Shown here: positions 25,575 to 36,659 of the stretch, one piece after another
Layout of the letters: each line of letters opens with the position of its first letter
Numbering within the stretch: the first letter of the stretch is position 1
Assembly (NCBI RefSeq): GCF_900095825.1
Contig: NZ_LT608315.1
Location: 691,465 to 755,464, forward strand
From: Acidaminococcus massiliensis
GTDB taxonomy: Bacteria; Bacillota; Negativicutes; Acidaminococcales; Acidaminococcaceae
DNA: 64,000 nucleotides
Reading direction: 5' to 3'
Made by a program: the position numbers and the translations under genes
The notes under the pieces: model-generated
What the model was told of the DNA's origin: nothing
The model's input: only the letters and a program-made list of their open reading frames with translations
Databases searched by the model: none

Positions 25575-26699
25575 ATGAATCAGAAACAGCGGAAATTCCC
25601 CTGTGTATATATGCGGGGCGGCACCAGCAAGGCGGTCTTTTTCCACAAGGAGGATCTGCCGGCGGATGAAAAACAGTGGCCGGAAATCTTCCTGAAGGTG
25701 ATGGGGACCCCGGATGTGAAGCAGATCGACGGCATGGGAGGCACGGTAAGCTCCACTTCCAAAGTGGCGGTGATCAGCAGGTCCGACCGTCCCGGCATCG
25801 ACGTGGACTACCACTTCTACCAGGTGGATATCGTAATTCCCCGGGTGGATGATTCCGCCAACTGTGGGAACATTTCCTCCGCGGTGGGGCCTTATGCCAT
25901 TGACGAAGGGCTGGTGGAACCGGTGGAAGGGATCACCCAGGTCCGAGTCTACAATGTAAACACAAATAAGGTCATTGAAGAACACGTCCGGGTCCAGGAC
26001 GGGAAAGCCTGTGTCAACGGGGATGCCCAGATCCAGGGGGTACCGGGCACTGGGTCCCGGATCGACATGTATTTCGAAGACCCCGCCGGGGCCAAGACCG
26101 GGAAACTGTTCCCCACCGGCCTGAAAAAGGAAACCATCGACGTGCCCGGGTACGGACCGGCGGAAGTGACCATGATCGACTGCTCCAACCCGGTGGTCTT
26201 CATCAAGGCCAAAGACCTGGGCATCACCGGCACGGAACTGACGGAGCTGAACCAGAACCGGGACGTGATGGAACACATCGAGCGGATCCGGGGCATCACT
26301 GCCCAGAAGTTCGGTTTCGTGGATGACTTCATGAAAGCCCGGACGGAATCCACTTCCGCCCCCAAGGTGGCCATCGTCAGCCCGGCCCAGGATTACAAAA
26401 ACATGGACGGAAATGTGGTGAAGGCCAGTGAAATGGATCTGTGCGTCCGGGCCATTTCCGTGGGAGCCCTCCACAAGGCCTATCCCATGACCGTAGCTGT
26501 GGCCACCGGGGCGGCTGCCAAGATCCCTGGGACCATTGTCAGCGACATCCTGGGGGAGCATAAGAGTGACTGTGTCCGGCTGGGCCACTCCAGCGGGGTC
26601 ACCGATGTGCTGATGAAAATGGACGGAGAAAAAGTGCTCCAGGGCGGCGTGGTCCGTACGGCCCGCCGGATCATGGATGGATTTGTATATATCCGCTGA
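25575..26699 (+). CDS. prpF: PrpF-family isomerase (2-methylaconitate/aconitate/oxalomesaconate isomerase type)
   Basis: 374-residue protein of the PrpF family, diaminopimelate-epimerase fold, that moves double bonds or interconverts cis and trans forms of tri-carboxylic alkenes. Motifs include MRGGTSKAVFF at residues 13-23, where the Lys is the proposed base, DDSANCGNISSAVGPYAID near residue 96 with the Cys/Ser position, and GHSSGV near the C-terminus. The ATG follows AAGGAGGAAATACC. It is first in an operon with an aconitase-family hydratase 23 bp downstream. Trans- to cis-aconitate isomerisation is the attractive role here, but the exact substrate is not determined by sequence. It parallels E. 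coli ybhH. Confidence 0.85.
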   Translation: MNQKQRKFPCVYMRGGTSKAVFFHKEDLPADEKQWPEIFLKVMGTPDVKQIDGMGGTVSSTSKVAVISRSDRPGIDVDYHFYQVDIVIPRVDDSANCGNISSAVGPYAIDEGLVEPVEGITQVRVYNVNTNKVIEEHVRVQDGKACVNGDAQIQGVPGTGSRIDMYFEDPAGAKTGKLFPTGLKKETIDVPGYGPAEVTMIDCSNPVVFIKAKDLGITGTELTELNQNRDVMEHIERIRGITAQKFGFVDDFMKARTESTSAPKVAIVSPAQDYKNMDGNVVKASEMDLCVRAISVGALHKAYPMTVAVATGAAAKIPGTIVSDILGEHKSDCVRLGHSSGVTDVLMKMDGEKVLQGGVVRTARRIMDGFVYIR

Positions 26700-26722
26700 G
26701 GGAAAAGAAAAGGAGAAGAATC

Positions 26723-29011
26723 ATGATTCAGTGTGTGAATGAAGCCTATTATGCCCTGGACGGGGGCAAAACCTTTGTGCCGGCCAAGGACCATCCGGAA
26801 TGGGACCGGGAAGCCGGCCGGAAGAATACCATTGCGTACCAGATCATCGCAGACCATAACACCAGCGGAGATCCGGCCAACCTGCAGCTGAAGTTCGATG
26901 CCATCGGGGTCTATGACAACACCTATGTGGGCATCATGCAGACCGCCTGCGCTTCCGGGCTGAAAAAGTTCCCGGTGCCCACGGTGTTCACCAACTGCCA
27001 CAACTGCCTGTGCGCCGTAGGGGGCACCATCAACTCCGATGTGCACAAATATGCGGAAACCATCTGCAAGAAATACGGGGGCATCTTCGTACCGCCCCAT
27101 GAAGCGGTGATCCATTCCTATATGCGGGAAATGATCGTCAAAGGCGGCAGTATGGCCATCGTTTCCGATTCCCACACCCGGTACGGCAGCCAGGGCTGTC
27201 TGGCCATCGGGGAAGGGGGGCCGGAAGTGGCCAAAGCCATGCTGGACAAGACCTATGAACTGAAATATCCCCAGGTGGTGGGGGTGTATCTCACCGGGGC
27301 ACCCAAAGCCTGGGTGGGGCCCATGGATGTGGCCCTGACCCTCATCGGTGCCGTATTCAAGAACGGCTTTGTAAAGAACAAGGTCCTGGAATTCGTGGGC
27401 CCCGGGGTCCATTCTCTGTCCATGGATTTCCGGAACGGTATCGACACCATGACCACGGAATCTGCCTGCCTGACTTCCATCTGGGAAACCGACGATACGG
27501 TCCGGGAAGATTACCGGATCCATGACCGGGAAGGGGACTACAAGCATCTGGCTCCCAAAGACAAGGCTCTTTACGACAGCTTCATCCACATCGACCTGGA
27601 TACGGTGGAGCCCATGATCGCTCTGCCCTACCATCCTTCCAACGCATTCCCTCTGAAAGAAGTAATCGCCAATCCGAGAAAATACATGAAGTATGTGGAA
27701 GACAATGCCAAGACCGTCTTCGAAAACAACACGGACATCCATCCGGATATGATGAGCAAAATCCAGAAGAACGGCCGGATCCTGGTGGATCAGGCAGCCA
27801 TTGCCGGCTGCGCCGCCGGTTCTTTCGAGAACATCGCCTATGTGGACCAGGTGGCTAAGGCGGAAAAACGGGGCCTGGGCATGTTCCCTCTGAATATCTA
27901 TCCTGCTTCCCAGCCGGTGCTGACGGAACTGAACCGGGCTGGTATCAGCAACGACTTGATGACCGAAGGGGTCCGGATCAAGACTGCCTTCTGCGGCCCC
28001 TGCTTCGGCGCCAGCGACTGCCCGGAAAACAACGCTTTCGTCCTGCGCCATTCCACCCGGAACTATCCCAACCGGGAAGGGTCCAAACCGAACATGGGCC
28101 AGGTGGCTTCCGCTGCCCTCATGGACTCTAAGTCCATTGCTGCCACGGCTTTCAATGGCGGGTATCTGACTTCCGCGGAAGAAATCAAGGACGTGTTCCA
28201 ACCGGAAGCCCTGCCGGCCTTCACTTTCAACAAAAAGATCTATGACAATGTGGTGTACAACGGATTCGGCAAAGCCCAGCCGGATGTGGAAATCGTCTAT
28301 GGCCCCTTCATCAAGGACTGGCCGGCTATGGAACATCTCACCGACAACCTGCTGCTCCAGGTAGCTTCGGTGATCCGGGACGAAGTGACCACAACTGACG
28401 AATTGATCCCTTCCGGGGAAACCGCTTCCTATCGGTCCAACCCTTATAAAATTTCCGAATTCACCCTGCTGCGGAAGGATCCGAAATATGTGGGGCGGGC
28501 CAAGGCCGCCCAGGCTTACGAAAAAGCCCGTCTGGCTGGGGATAAAAAGACGGCAGAAGCTTTCTACGCTCCTTTGAAAAATGCCGGAGTGGATGTGGAA
28601 AAAGACCTGGATACCTTGATGGAGACCACCGGCATCGGTTCCGTGCTCTATGCCAAACGGCCCGGGGACGGGTCCGCCCGTGAATATGCCGCTTCCTGTC
28701 AGAAGGTGCTGGGGGGACTGGCCAACATCTGCATCGAATATGCCACCAAACGGTACCGGAGCAACTGTGTGAACTGGGGGATGCTGCCTTTCACCCATCC
28801 GGATCCGGAAGTCGACCTGAAAGTGGGAGAATTCCTCTGGCTGCCCAACATCCGTCAGGTGGTGGCGGAAAACAAGGGAGGGATCGATGCCACGGTGATC
28901 GGCATTGACGGCAGTACCCGGACCCTCCATCTGGATCTGAAGATCCTCAACGATACGGAACGGAAGACCCTGCTGGCCGGTTCCATGATCAATCTGTTCA
29001 AAGAAAGCTGA
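26723..29011 (+). CDS. Aconitase-family hydratase (YbhJ-like)
   Basis: 762-residue hydratase of the aconitase superfamily, closest in arrangement to E. coli YbhJ. The 4Fe-4S ligands are visible: Cys363 (GCAAGSFEN, in place of the usual SCTNS), and Cys424 and Cys427 (CGPCFG). The SDSHTRYG segment near residue 150 matches the substrate-binding DSHT of aconitases. The C-terminal swivel domain begins near residue 640, ending with GSTRTLHLDL and TLLAGSMINL. The start follows AAAGGAGAAGAATC. It stands between the PrpF isomerase and the MmgE/PrpD gene. Expected reaction: hydration of an unsaturated tricarboxylate such as cis-aconitate to isocitrate. Confidence 0.85.
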   Translation: MIQCVNEAYYALDGGKTFVPAKDHPEWDREAGRKNTIAYQIIADHNTSGDPANLQLKFDAIGVYDNTYVGIMQTACASGLKKFPVPTVFTNCHNCLCAVGGTINSDVHKYAETICKKYGGIFVPPHEAVIHSYMREMIVKGGSMAIVSDSHTRYGSQGCLAIGEGGPEVAKAMLDKTYELKYPQVVGVYLTGAPKAWVGPMDVALTLIGAVFKNGFVKNKVLEFVGPGVHSLSMDFRNGIDTMTTESACLTSIWETDDTVREDYRIHDREGDYKHLAPKDKALYDSFIHIDLDTVEPMIALPYHPSNAFPLKEVIANPRKYMKYVEDNAKTVFENNTDIHPDMMSKIQKNGRILVDQAAIAGCAAGSFENIAYVDQVAKAEKRGLGMFPLNIYPASQPVLTELNRAGISNDLMTEGVRIKTAFCGPCFGASDCPENNAFVLRHSTRNYPNREGSKPNMGQVASAALMDSKSIAATAFNGGYLTSAEEIKDVFQPEALPAFTFNKKIYDNVVYNGFGKAQPDVEIVYGPFIKDWPAMEHLTDNLLLQVASVIRDEVTTTDELIPSGETASYRSNPYKISEFTLLRKDPKYVGRAKAAQAYEKARLAGDKKTAEAFYAPLKNAGVDVEKDLDTLMETTGIGSVLYAKRPGDGSAREYAASCQKVLGGLANICIEYATKRYRSNCVNWGMLPFTHPDPEVDLKVGEFLWLPNIRQVVAENKGGIDATVIGIDGSTRTLHLDLKILNDTERKTLLAGSMINLFKES

Positions 29012-29020
29012 GGCAGGAAA

Positions 29021-30442
29021 ATGGAAAACAAGGTGCTGGCAGCACCTTTGGGGAGGCTGGCCCGCTTTGCGGCCGGCCTTTCCTGGGATACGCTGCCGGA
29101 AGCGGTCCAAAGAGCAGCGGTCTGCCGGGCCCTGGATTTGATCAGCGCTGCCATGGGGGCAGTGGGGAATCCGCTGGTGGAACAGATGAAACAGGCCCTC
29201 CAGGCACTGGATCCCCAGAACCGGACCCAGGGAGTGACTCTATGGGGACAGCCTCTGGAACAAAAATGGCCCGTGACCGACGGGGCCATGCTCAATGCCA
29301 TGCTGGCCCATACCTTGGAACTGGATGATGTGCATCCGGCCTCCAAGACCCATATTTCCGCCAGCATGATCCCGGCGGCCTGGTGCCTGGGACAGCAGCT
29401 GGGCAGCACGGGAAAAGAGTTCCTGACGGCCCTGGTGGCTGGATATGAAGTGGCTCATCGGGTGGGCATGGCCATGGACGTGGCAGCTCACCGGAAGCGG
29501 GGCTGGCATGCCACGGCCACCTGCGGGACCTTCGGGGCGGCCACCGCCTGCAGCCATCTTTTGGGCCTCAACGGAGAAGGCACCGCCAGTGCCCTGGGTC
29601 TGGCCGGGTCCCAGACCACCGGGGTGTGGGCCTTCCTGGGAGATGGGACCAATTCCAAGGTACTGAATCCCGGACAGGCGGCCATGACCGGGATCCGCTG
29701 CACTTTTTTGGCCCGGTACGGTATGAGGGGCCCCATCCATATCCTGGAAGCAGAAGACGGTGGTCTGTTCCGGGCCATGAGCGACGGGGGCCATGTGGAA
29801 AAGCTCACGGAAGGGCTGGGGACCCGCTGGGAAATCCTCAATATGGACATGAAGCCCTATCCCTGCTGCCGCAGTGCCCACGCCGGTATCGACGGGGCCC
29901 TGTCCCTGCGGAAGGCCATCCTGGGAGAAGGAGTGCTGCCTTTCGAAGATGCGGCGGAACGGATCCTGGGACAGGTGGAAAGCCTGGAGGCGGGAACCTA
30001 TAAGATCGGCTACCAGCAATGCGCCGTCAGCGAAGGGTGCCTCCATCCCCGGACGCCCCTGGACGCCAAATTTTCTCTGCCCTACGGTCTGGCCTGCAGC
30101 CTGCTGTACGGCAAAGTGGATCAAAGCATGTTTACGCCGGAAAAAGTGCAGGAGCCGGCCATCCGGGCCCTGATCCAGCGGATCACCGTCCGGGAAGATC
30201 CGGAATTGACCGCAGCTTATCCCGGCCACTGGAGCTGCCGGGTGAAGATCCGTCTGCAGGACGGGCGGGAGCTGGAACAGTTCATCCAAGATCCCACCGG
30301 GTCCTATCGGAAGCCTCTGCCCCAGGAAGCTCTGCTGAACAAGGCGGAGGGCCTGCTGGAACATGTTTATCCCGGACGGGGACGGCAGGTGGCCATCAAA
30401 CTGCTCCATCTGGGAGAAATGGAACGGCTGCCGGAGATATAA
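29021..30442 (+). CDS. MmgE/PrpD-family dehydratase or decarboxylase
   Basis: 473-residue protein of the PrpD/MmgE/cis-aconitate decarboxylase family, which act on 2-methylcitrate, citrate, aconitate or iminodisuccinate. Characteristic motifs are HTLELDDVHPASKTHISASMIPAA around residues 95-118, the RRGWHATATCGTFGAA-type segment (KRGWHATATCGTFGAAT) near residue 160, GDGTNSKVLNPGQAAMTG near residue 207 and KPYPCCRSAHAGID near residue 284. The gene begins 9 bp after the hydratase stop. In this cluster it may dehydrate citrate to cis-aconitate or decarboxylate aconitate; the sequence alone does not separate these. The 3' end is followed by a degenerate repeat. Confidence 0.85.
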   Translation: MENKVLAAPLGRLARFAAGLSWDTLPEAVQRAAVCRALDLISAAMGAVGNPLVEQMKQALQALDPQNRTQGVTLWGQPLEQKWPVTDGAMLNAMLAHTLELDDVHPASKTHISASMIPAAWCLGQQLGSTGKEFLTALVAGYEVAHRVGMAMDVAAHRKRGWHATATCGTFGAATACSHLLGLNGEGTASALGLAGSQTTGVWAFLGDGTNSKVLNPGQAAMTGIRCTFLARYGMRGPIHILEAEDGGLFRAMSDGGHVEKLTEGLGTRWEILNMDMKPYPCCRSAHAGIDGALSLRKAILGEGVLPFEDAAERILGQVESLEAGTYKIGYQQCAVSEGCLHPRTPLDAKFSLPYGLACSLLYGKVDQSMFTPEKVQEPAIRALIQRITVREDPELTAAYPGHWSCRVKIRLQDGRELEQFIQDPTGSYRKPLPQEALLNKAEGLLEHVYPGRGRQVAIKLLHLGEMERLPEI

Positions 30443-30449
30443 AAAGCGT

Positions 30450-30478
30450 GTCAGCGGTCAGCTGTCAACGGCCAACTG
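30450..30478. repeat. Short degenerate GTCAGC/GTCAAC repeat inside the operon
   Basis: A run of near-repeats (GTCAGCG-GTCAGCT-GTCAACG-GCCAACT) in the 82-bp gap before the isocitrate dehydrogenase gene. Its reverse complement resembles 20776-20809. Confidence 0.55.
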
Positions 30479-30524
30479 CCGAAGGATGCCAGCACAGCTG
30501 GCTTTGATTAAAGGAGGAACCAGT

Positions 30525-31727
30525 ATGGAACATATGGACGAAATGGGTTACGAAGAACAGGTCCGGGAAGAAACCATCCGGAAGGCCATGGAGAGATTCG
30601 GGGCTCTGATCCGGGAGGATTTCAAGCGGATCGACGGTATGAAACAGGCCCCCGGCCGGAAGGACTTCAAAAAGCTGGCTCACATCACCGTAGGGATCCT
30701 GCCCGGGGACGGGATCGGGCCTTACATCATGGAACAGGCCCTGCGGGTGGCAAAATATCTGCTGCAAGAAGAAGTGGCTTCCGGGAAGGTGGAATTCCGG
30801 ACCATTCCAGGCATGACCATCGAAGAGCGGGCCCAAAAGAACGAGAGCCTGCCGGCGGAAGTGCTGGAAGCCTGCAAAGCCTGCGATGTGCTGGTGAAAG
30901 GACCCTTTGTGACGCCCCGGGCGGGAGATCCCTGGCCCAACCTGGTCAGCGCCAACAGCCTGCTCCGCCGGGCCCTCCAGCTGTATGCGGCGGTACGGCC
31001 GGTACGGATCCCGGAAAAGGGGATCGACTGGACCTTCTTCCGGGAAAACATCGAAGGGGAATACATCTGGGGGAACAAGGGCATCCAGGTGAATGAGGAC
31101 CTGGCGGTGGACTTCAAGGTACTGACCCGTCCCGGGGCGGAACGGATCTGCCGGGCTGCCTTCGAATTCGCCAAGAACAATGGGAAGACCAACGTGACCG
31201 TGGTCACCAAGGCCAATATCGTGAAACTGGTGGACGGGAACTTCTTGAAGACCGCCCATGCCCTGGAAAAGGAATATCCCGGGATCACCGTCCGGGAAGA
31301 ACTGGTGGATGCCATGGCCGCCAAGATCACGGATCCGGAATTCACCAAAGGGATGGAGGTGTTCCTGCTACCCAACCTGTACGGGGATATCGTGACGGAT
31401 GTAGCGGCGGAATACCAGGGAGGCCTGGGCACTGCCAGTTCTTCCAACATCGGGGACCAGTACGCCCTGTTCGAAGCCATCCACGGGGTGGGGAACTTCC
31501 TGGTCCAGCACCACCGGGCCCAGTATGCGGACCCCTGCAGCCTGATCCGGGCCATGGGAGAAATGATCAGCCACATCGGGTATGCGGAGAAGAAGGAAAA
31601 GCTGGTGAAGGCTCTGGATATCTGCACCCGGACAGAACGGAAAGTGGTGATCACCACCGACAAGGACGGAGCCACGGCGGAAGAGTTCACGGATTATCTG
31701 CTGGAGACTTTGAAGAGGGCAGAGTGA
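30525..31727 (+). CDS. Isocitrate dehydrogenase-type decarboxylating dehydrogenase
   Basis: 400-residue member of the isocitrate/isopropylmalate dehydrogenase family. Residues 140-148 (LVSANSLLR) reproduce the Ser-Asn-Arg triad of isocitrate dehydrogenases (Ser142, Asn144, Arg148), and VRPVR then FFRENIEGEYIWG follow as in that enzyme. The coenzyme-binding region near residue 325 reads IHGVGNFLVQHHRAQYADP, unlike the usual IHG(S/T)APDIAGK-type loop, so NAD/NADP preference is not clear. The first 50 residues form a helical extension. The ATG follows AAAGGAGGAACCAGT. Product would be 2-oxoglutarate, linking the cluster to glutamate metabolism. Confidence 0.85.
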   Translation: MEHMDEMGYEEQVREETIRKAMERFGALIREDFKRIDGMKQAPGRKDFKKLAHITVGILPGDGIGPYIMEQALRVAKYLLQEEVASGKVEFRTIPGMTIEERAQKNESLPAEVLEACKACDVLVKGPFVTPRAGDPWPNLVSANSLLRRALQLYAAVRPVRIPEKGIDWTFFRENIEGEYIWGNKGIQVNEDLAVDFKVLTRPGAERICRAAFEFAKNNGKTNVTVVTKANIVKLVDGNFLKTAHALEKEYPGITVREELVDAMAAKITDPEFTKGMEVFLLPNLYGDIVTDVAAEYQGGLGTASSSNIGDQYALFEAIHGVGNFLVQHHRAQYADPCSLIRAMGEMISHIGYAEKKEKLVKALDICTRTERKVVITTDKDGATAEEFTDYLLETLKRAE

Positions 31728-31749
31728 AGAGAAAACCGGAAAGAGTGAA

Positions 31750-31782
31750 GAGATGCTGACTGAACAGTCAGCATCTCTTTTT
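31750..31782 (+). terminator. Terminator of the tricarboxylate operon
   Basis: A 13-bp stem (GAGATGCTGACTG / CAGTCAGCATCTC) with an AA loop, followed by TTTTT. Confidence 0.92.
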
Positions 31783-31871
31783 AATTTTCGGTTAAATGTA
31801 TCAAATGCAACAAAACTTTCCAATAATGGAACAAAGTCAAGAAAAATTCTTAAAATCATCCAAAGAATTTG

Positions 31872-31900
31872 TTACAAAAACAGAAACAGTATAGTATAAT
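31872..31900 (+). promoter_or_regulatory. Promoter of the V-ATPase operon
   Basis: TTACAA (31872-31877), 17-bp spacer, TATAAT (31895-31900). The leader of about 115 nt is AT-rich with no recognised structure. The 31783-31871 stretch is AT-rich and empty of genes. Confidence 0.7.
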
Positions 31901-32022
31901 GGGGCTATAGTATACAGCAGGGATTTTTTTGTCTTTGTTGAAATACTATATTGTTACTGCATTTTATTCTTTTCATTGAAATTTGGAAGGCAAAACCTTC
32001 CCTGAGCAAAGGTGGTGAAAAC

Positions 32023-32327
32023 ATGTCCATGCTGGAAGATATCAAGGCTGCCGAGCAGAAAGCCGATGACCTGAAGAAACAGGCCACCCTGGAAGCCAGG
32101 AACACCGTCCGGGATGCCCAGGCGGAAGCCCACAAGGAAGCAGACGCCCTGATTGCGGAAGCTCGGAAACAGGCGGCGGCAGCCATTGCCCAGGCAGAAG
32201 CCCAGGCAAAACAGGAAGCGGACGCTCTGGTGGAAGAAAACCGGAAACGGGATGAAGCCCAGGCGGCGGAAGCCCGGAAAAATCTGGATGCGGCAGTCCA
32301 GTATATTATGAAGAAGGTCGTGATCGA

Positions 32328-32334
<7 letters not shown>
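32023..32334 (+). CDS. ntpF: V-type ATP synthase peripheral-stalk subunit (G/H type)
   Basis: 103-residue coiled-coil protein that pairs with subunit E to form the peripheral stalk of the V/A-type ATPase. The sequence is almost entirely helical with a heptad-like pattern rich in Ala, Glu and Lys (AEQKADDLKKQATLEAR). The start at 32023 follows AAAGGTGGTGAAAAC; a Met two codons later is an alternative. It is the first gene of an operon in the order known from Enterococcus hirae (ntpFIKECGABD). It overlaps the next gene by 7 bp. Confidence 0.83.
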
Positions 32335-34675
<2,341 letters not shown>

Positions 34676-34691
34676 GAAAGGGTGACCCGTC

Positions 34692-35300
34692 GTGTCTGGC
34701 GATAAAATCATTCAGAAAATAGAAGAAGAAGCGAAGCAGGACGCGGCAGCCATCGGAGCAGCAGCCCAGGAAAAGGCCCGGAAGGAAAAGGAACAGATCC
34801 TGGCCAAAGCCCAGGAACAGGTCCGGGAGATCCAGGCCAAATCCCAAGTGGATGCCAAAGAGGCTGCAGGCCGTCTGCAGCTGATTGCCGAACTGCAGAG
34901 CCGGAAAGAGAACCTGGCCAGCAAGCGGAAAGTGCTCCAGGAAGCCTTTGACCGGGCAGCGGAGCAGCTGGAAGCCCTGCCCCAGGAACAGTGGGAGAAA
35001 CTGATCGGGCGGATCGTCCTGGGATCGGATCTCATCGGCCATGAAAAGCTGGTGGTCCCGGCCAAGGACCGTCCTCGGTATGAACAGGGGCTGCTGGCCC
35101 AGCTCAACAAAGAGCTGAAGGACCAGGGCCGGGAAGGGTCTTTGACCTTGTCGGATCGAACTGCTGGGTTCACCGATGGTGTACTCATCGAAGGAGAAAC
35201 CTGCGATTATGACGGCTCCTTCGCAACCCTGCTGGAAGATGTACGGACCGAGGAGGAATACCGCGTGGCAGAGCTCCTGTTTGGCGCGGAGGTGAAGTGA
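34692..35300 (+). CDS. ntpE: V-type ATP synthase subunit E (peripheral stalk)
   Basis: 202-residue peripheral-stalk subunit. The N-terminal 105 residues are one long charged helix (KIEEEAKQDAAAIGAAAQEKARKEKEQ), and the C-terminal half is the globular head that contacts subunit B (SDRTAGFTDGVLIEGETCDYDGSF). The start is a GTG at 34692 behind AAAGGGTGA. It pairs with NtpF. The stop is followed directly by the start of ntpC, 1 bp away. Confidence 0.9.
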   Translation: MSGDKIIQKIEEEAKQDAAAIGAAAQEKARKEKEQILAKAQEQVREIQAKSQVDAKEAAGRLQLIAELQSRKENLASKRKVLQEAFDRAAEQLEALPQEQWEKLIGRIVLGSDLIGHEKLVVPAKDRPRYEQGLLAQLNKELKDQGREGSLTLSDRTAGFTDGVLIEGETCDYDGSFATLLEDVRTEEEYRVAELLFGAEVK

Positions 35301-35301
35301 T

Positions 35302-36297
35302 ATGCCCCAGCCCAGTTATGAATATGCCCTGGGCCGGATCAGCGTCCTGTCCACCCATCTGCTGACCGCCGCCCAGCTGCGGCGGATCGCAGAAGCGGAC
35401 AGTACCAAGACAGCCATGAAGCTGCTGCTGGAAACCGGCTATGGGGAAAATGTGGCTACGGAACAGGAACTGGCCCAGGGAGAAATCGATTTGATCATCC
35501 GGGCCCAGATGCAGCTGACCCGGAAACGGATCCAGGAACTGACCCCAGATCCGGAACTTACCGGCCTGTTCCTGCTGCCGGTGGATACCCACAACCTGAA
35601 ATGCCTGCTGAAGGCCCGGCTGCTGGGAATCCAGGCCGATGACATCCTTCGGGAGGGAGGCAATTTCGACCTGAACCTGCTGAAGGATATGGTCCATACC
35701 AAGTATTATGAGGACCTGCCGCCCATCTACTGCCAGGTACTCAACGAAATCGAAGGGGAACTGGCCCGGGAAGCGGATCCCTTCCGGCTCAGCGCACTTT
35801 TGGACGGAGCCTTGTTCCGCCAGGCCAAAGAGGTGCTGGACCGGAAAAAGGAAAAAGGCTTCATCCGGGAGTATTTCTCCCTGTGGGCGGATTGCCAGAA
35901 CACCATCAGCCTGATCCGGGCCCAGAACCTCCACTGGGAACTGGCTCAGCTGCGTTTGGTACTGGTGGACTGCGGGGACATCTCCAAAGAGGTGTTCGAA
36001 GAAAGCCTGGATGTGCCTCCGGAACAGCTGGGAGCCCGGCTGAACCAGGGGAGCCATGGAGCTGAACTGGTCCAGGCCATCAACGAATTTGCACAGACCA
36101 ATGAACTGGGGGTCATTTCCCGTCGGATGGAAGAGGGTCTGAGCCTGATCCTCCGCCGGGCCAGATGGGATACCCATTCCCTGGGACCCATCATAGGGTA
36201 TCTGGAAGCCCGGGAAACCGAGGCAGAAGCCCTGCGGATGATCTTCGGAGCCATCCAGGGCGGGTTTGAACCCCAGCTGCCCAGCGTCTATGCATAA
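35302..36297 (+). CDS. ntpC: V-type ATP synthase subunit C (central-stalk socket)
   Basis: 331-residue subunit that connects the V1 central stalk to the membrane ring (the d/AC39-like subunit). Expected helical features are seen, including the start YEYALGRISVLSTHLLTAAQL and the conserved C-terminal GPIIGYLEARETEAEALRMIF, in which the RxxExxxLR(M) pattern is family-typical. The ATG follows GAGGTGAAGTGAT. Co-transcribed with the surrounding ntp genes. Confidence 0.9.
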   Translation: MPQPSYEYALGRISVLSTHLLTAAQLRRIAEADSTKTAMKLLLETGYGENVATEQELAQGEIDLIIRAQMQLTRKRIQELTPDPELTGLFLLPVDTHNLKCLLKARLLGIQADDILREGGNFDLNLLKDMVHTKYYEDLPPIYCQVLNEIEGELAREADPFRLSALLDGALFRQAKEVLDRKKEKGFIREYFSLWADCQNTISLIRAQNLHWELAQLRLVLVDCGDISKEVFEESLDVPPEQLGARLNQGSHGAELVQAINEFAQTNELGVISRRMEEGLSLILRRARWDTHSLGPIIGYLEARETEAEALRMIFGAIQGGFEPQLPSVYA

Positions 36298-36323
36298 TCA
36301 CAGGAAGCATGGGAGGCAGCAAG

Positions 36324-36650
36324 ATGGATAAAAAGAAAATCGCAGTGATCGGTGATCCCAGCTCCGTGATGATCTTCAAAGCCGTAGGGTTCGATGTATT
36401 CTACGAAGAAGAACAGGAACAGATTGAGCGCAGGATCCACCACCTGGCCGATGAGGGCTATGCCGTGATCTACATTACGGAAACCGCTGCCCAGAAGGCC
36501 CAGGCCGTGATCGCAGAATATGCTACCGCTACCTTTCCCGCTATCATCCCCATCCCTGCCGGGAACAGATCCCTGGGTCTGGGCATGAAGCGTGTCCGGG
36601 AAAACGTGGAAAAAGCAGTGGGCGCCGATATTCTATTCAAGGAAGGGTAG
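36324..36650 (+). CDS. ntpG: V-type ATP synthase subunit F
   Basis: 108-residue central-stalk subunit with a Rossmann-like fold (KKIAVIGDPSSVMIFKAVGFDVF, then AVIYITETAAQKAQAVI). The start at 36324 is favoured because GGGAGG lies 7 bp before it; an in-frame ATG at 36309 would place that box inside the gene. It corresponds to NtpG of E. hirae, which binds the D subunit in the rotor. The catalytic subunit gene starts 9 bp after its stop. Confidence 0.88.
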   Translation: MDKKKIAVIGDPSSVMIFKAVGFDVFYEEEQEQIERRIHHLADEGYAVIYITETAAQKAQAVIAEYATATFPAIIPIPAGNRSLGLGMKRVRENVEKAVGADILFKEG

Positions 36651-36659
36651 GGAACAATC

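Noticed and set aside
26480-29110. Long minus-strand open frame across the hydratase gene
   Set aside because: Same mirror effect; the plus strand encodes an intact aconitase-family protein with its cluster Cys.
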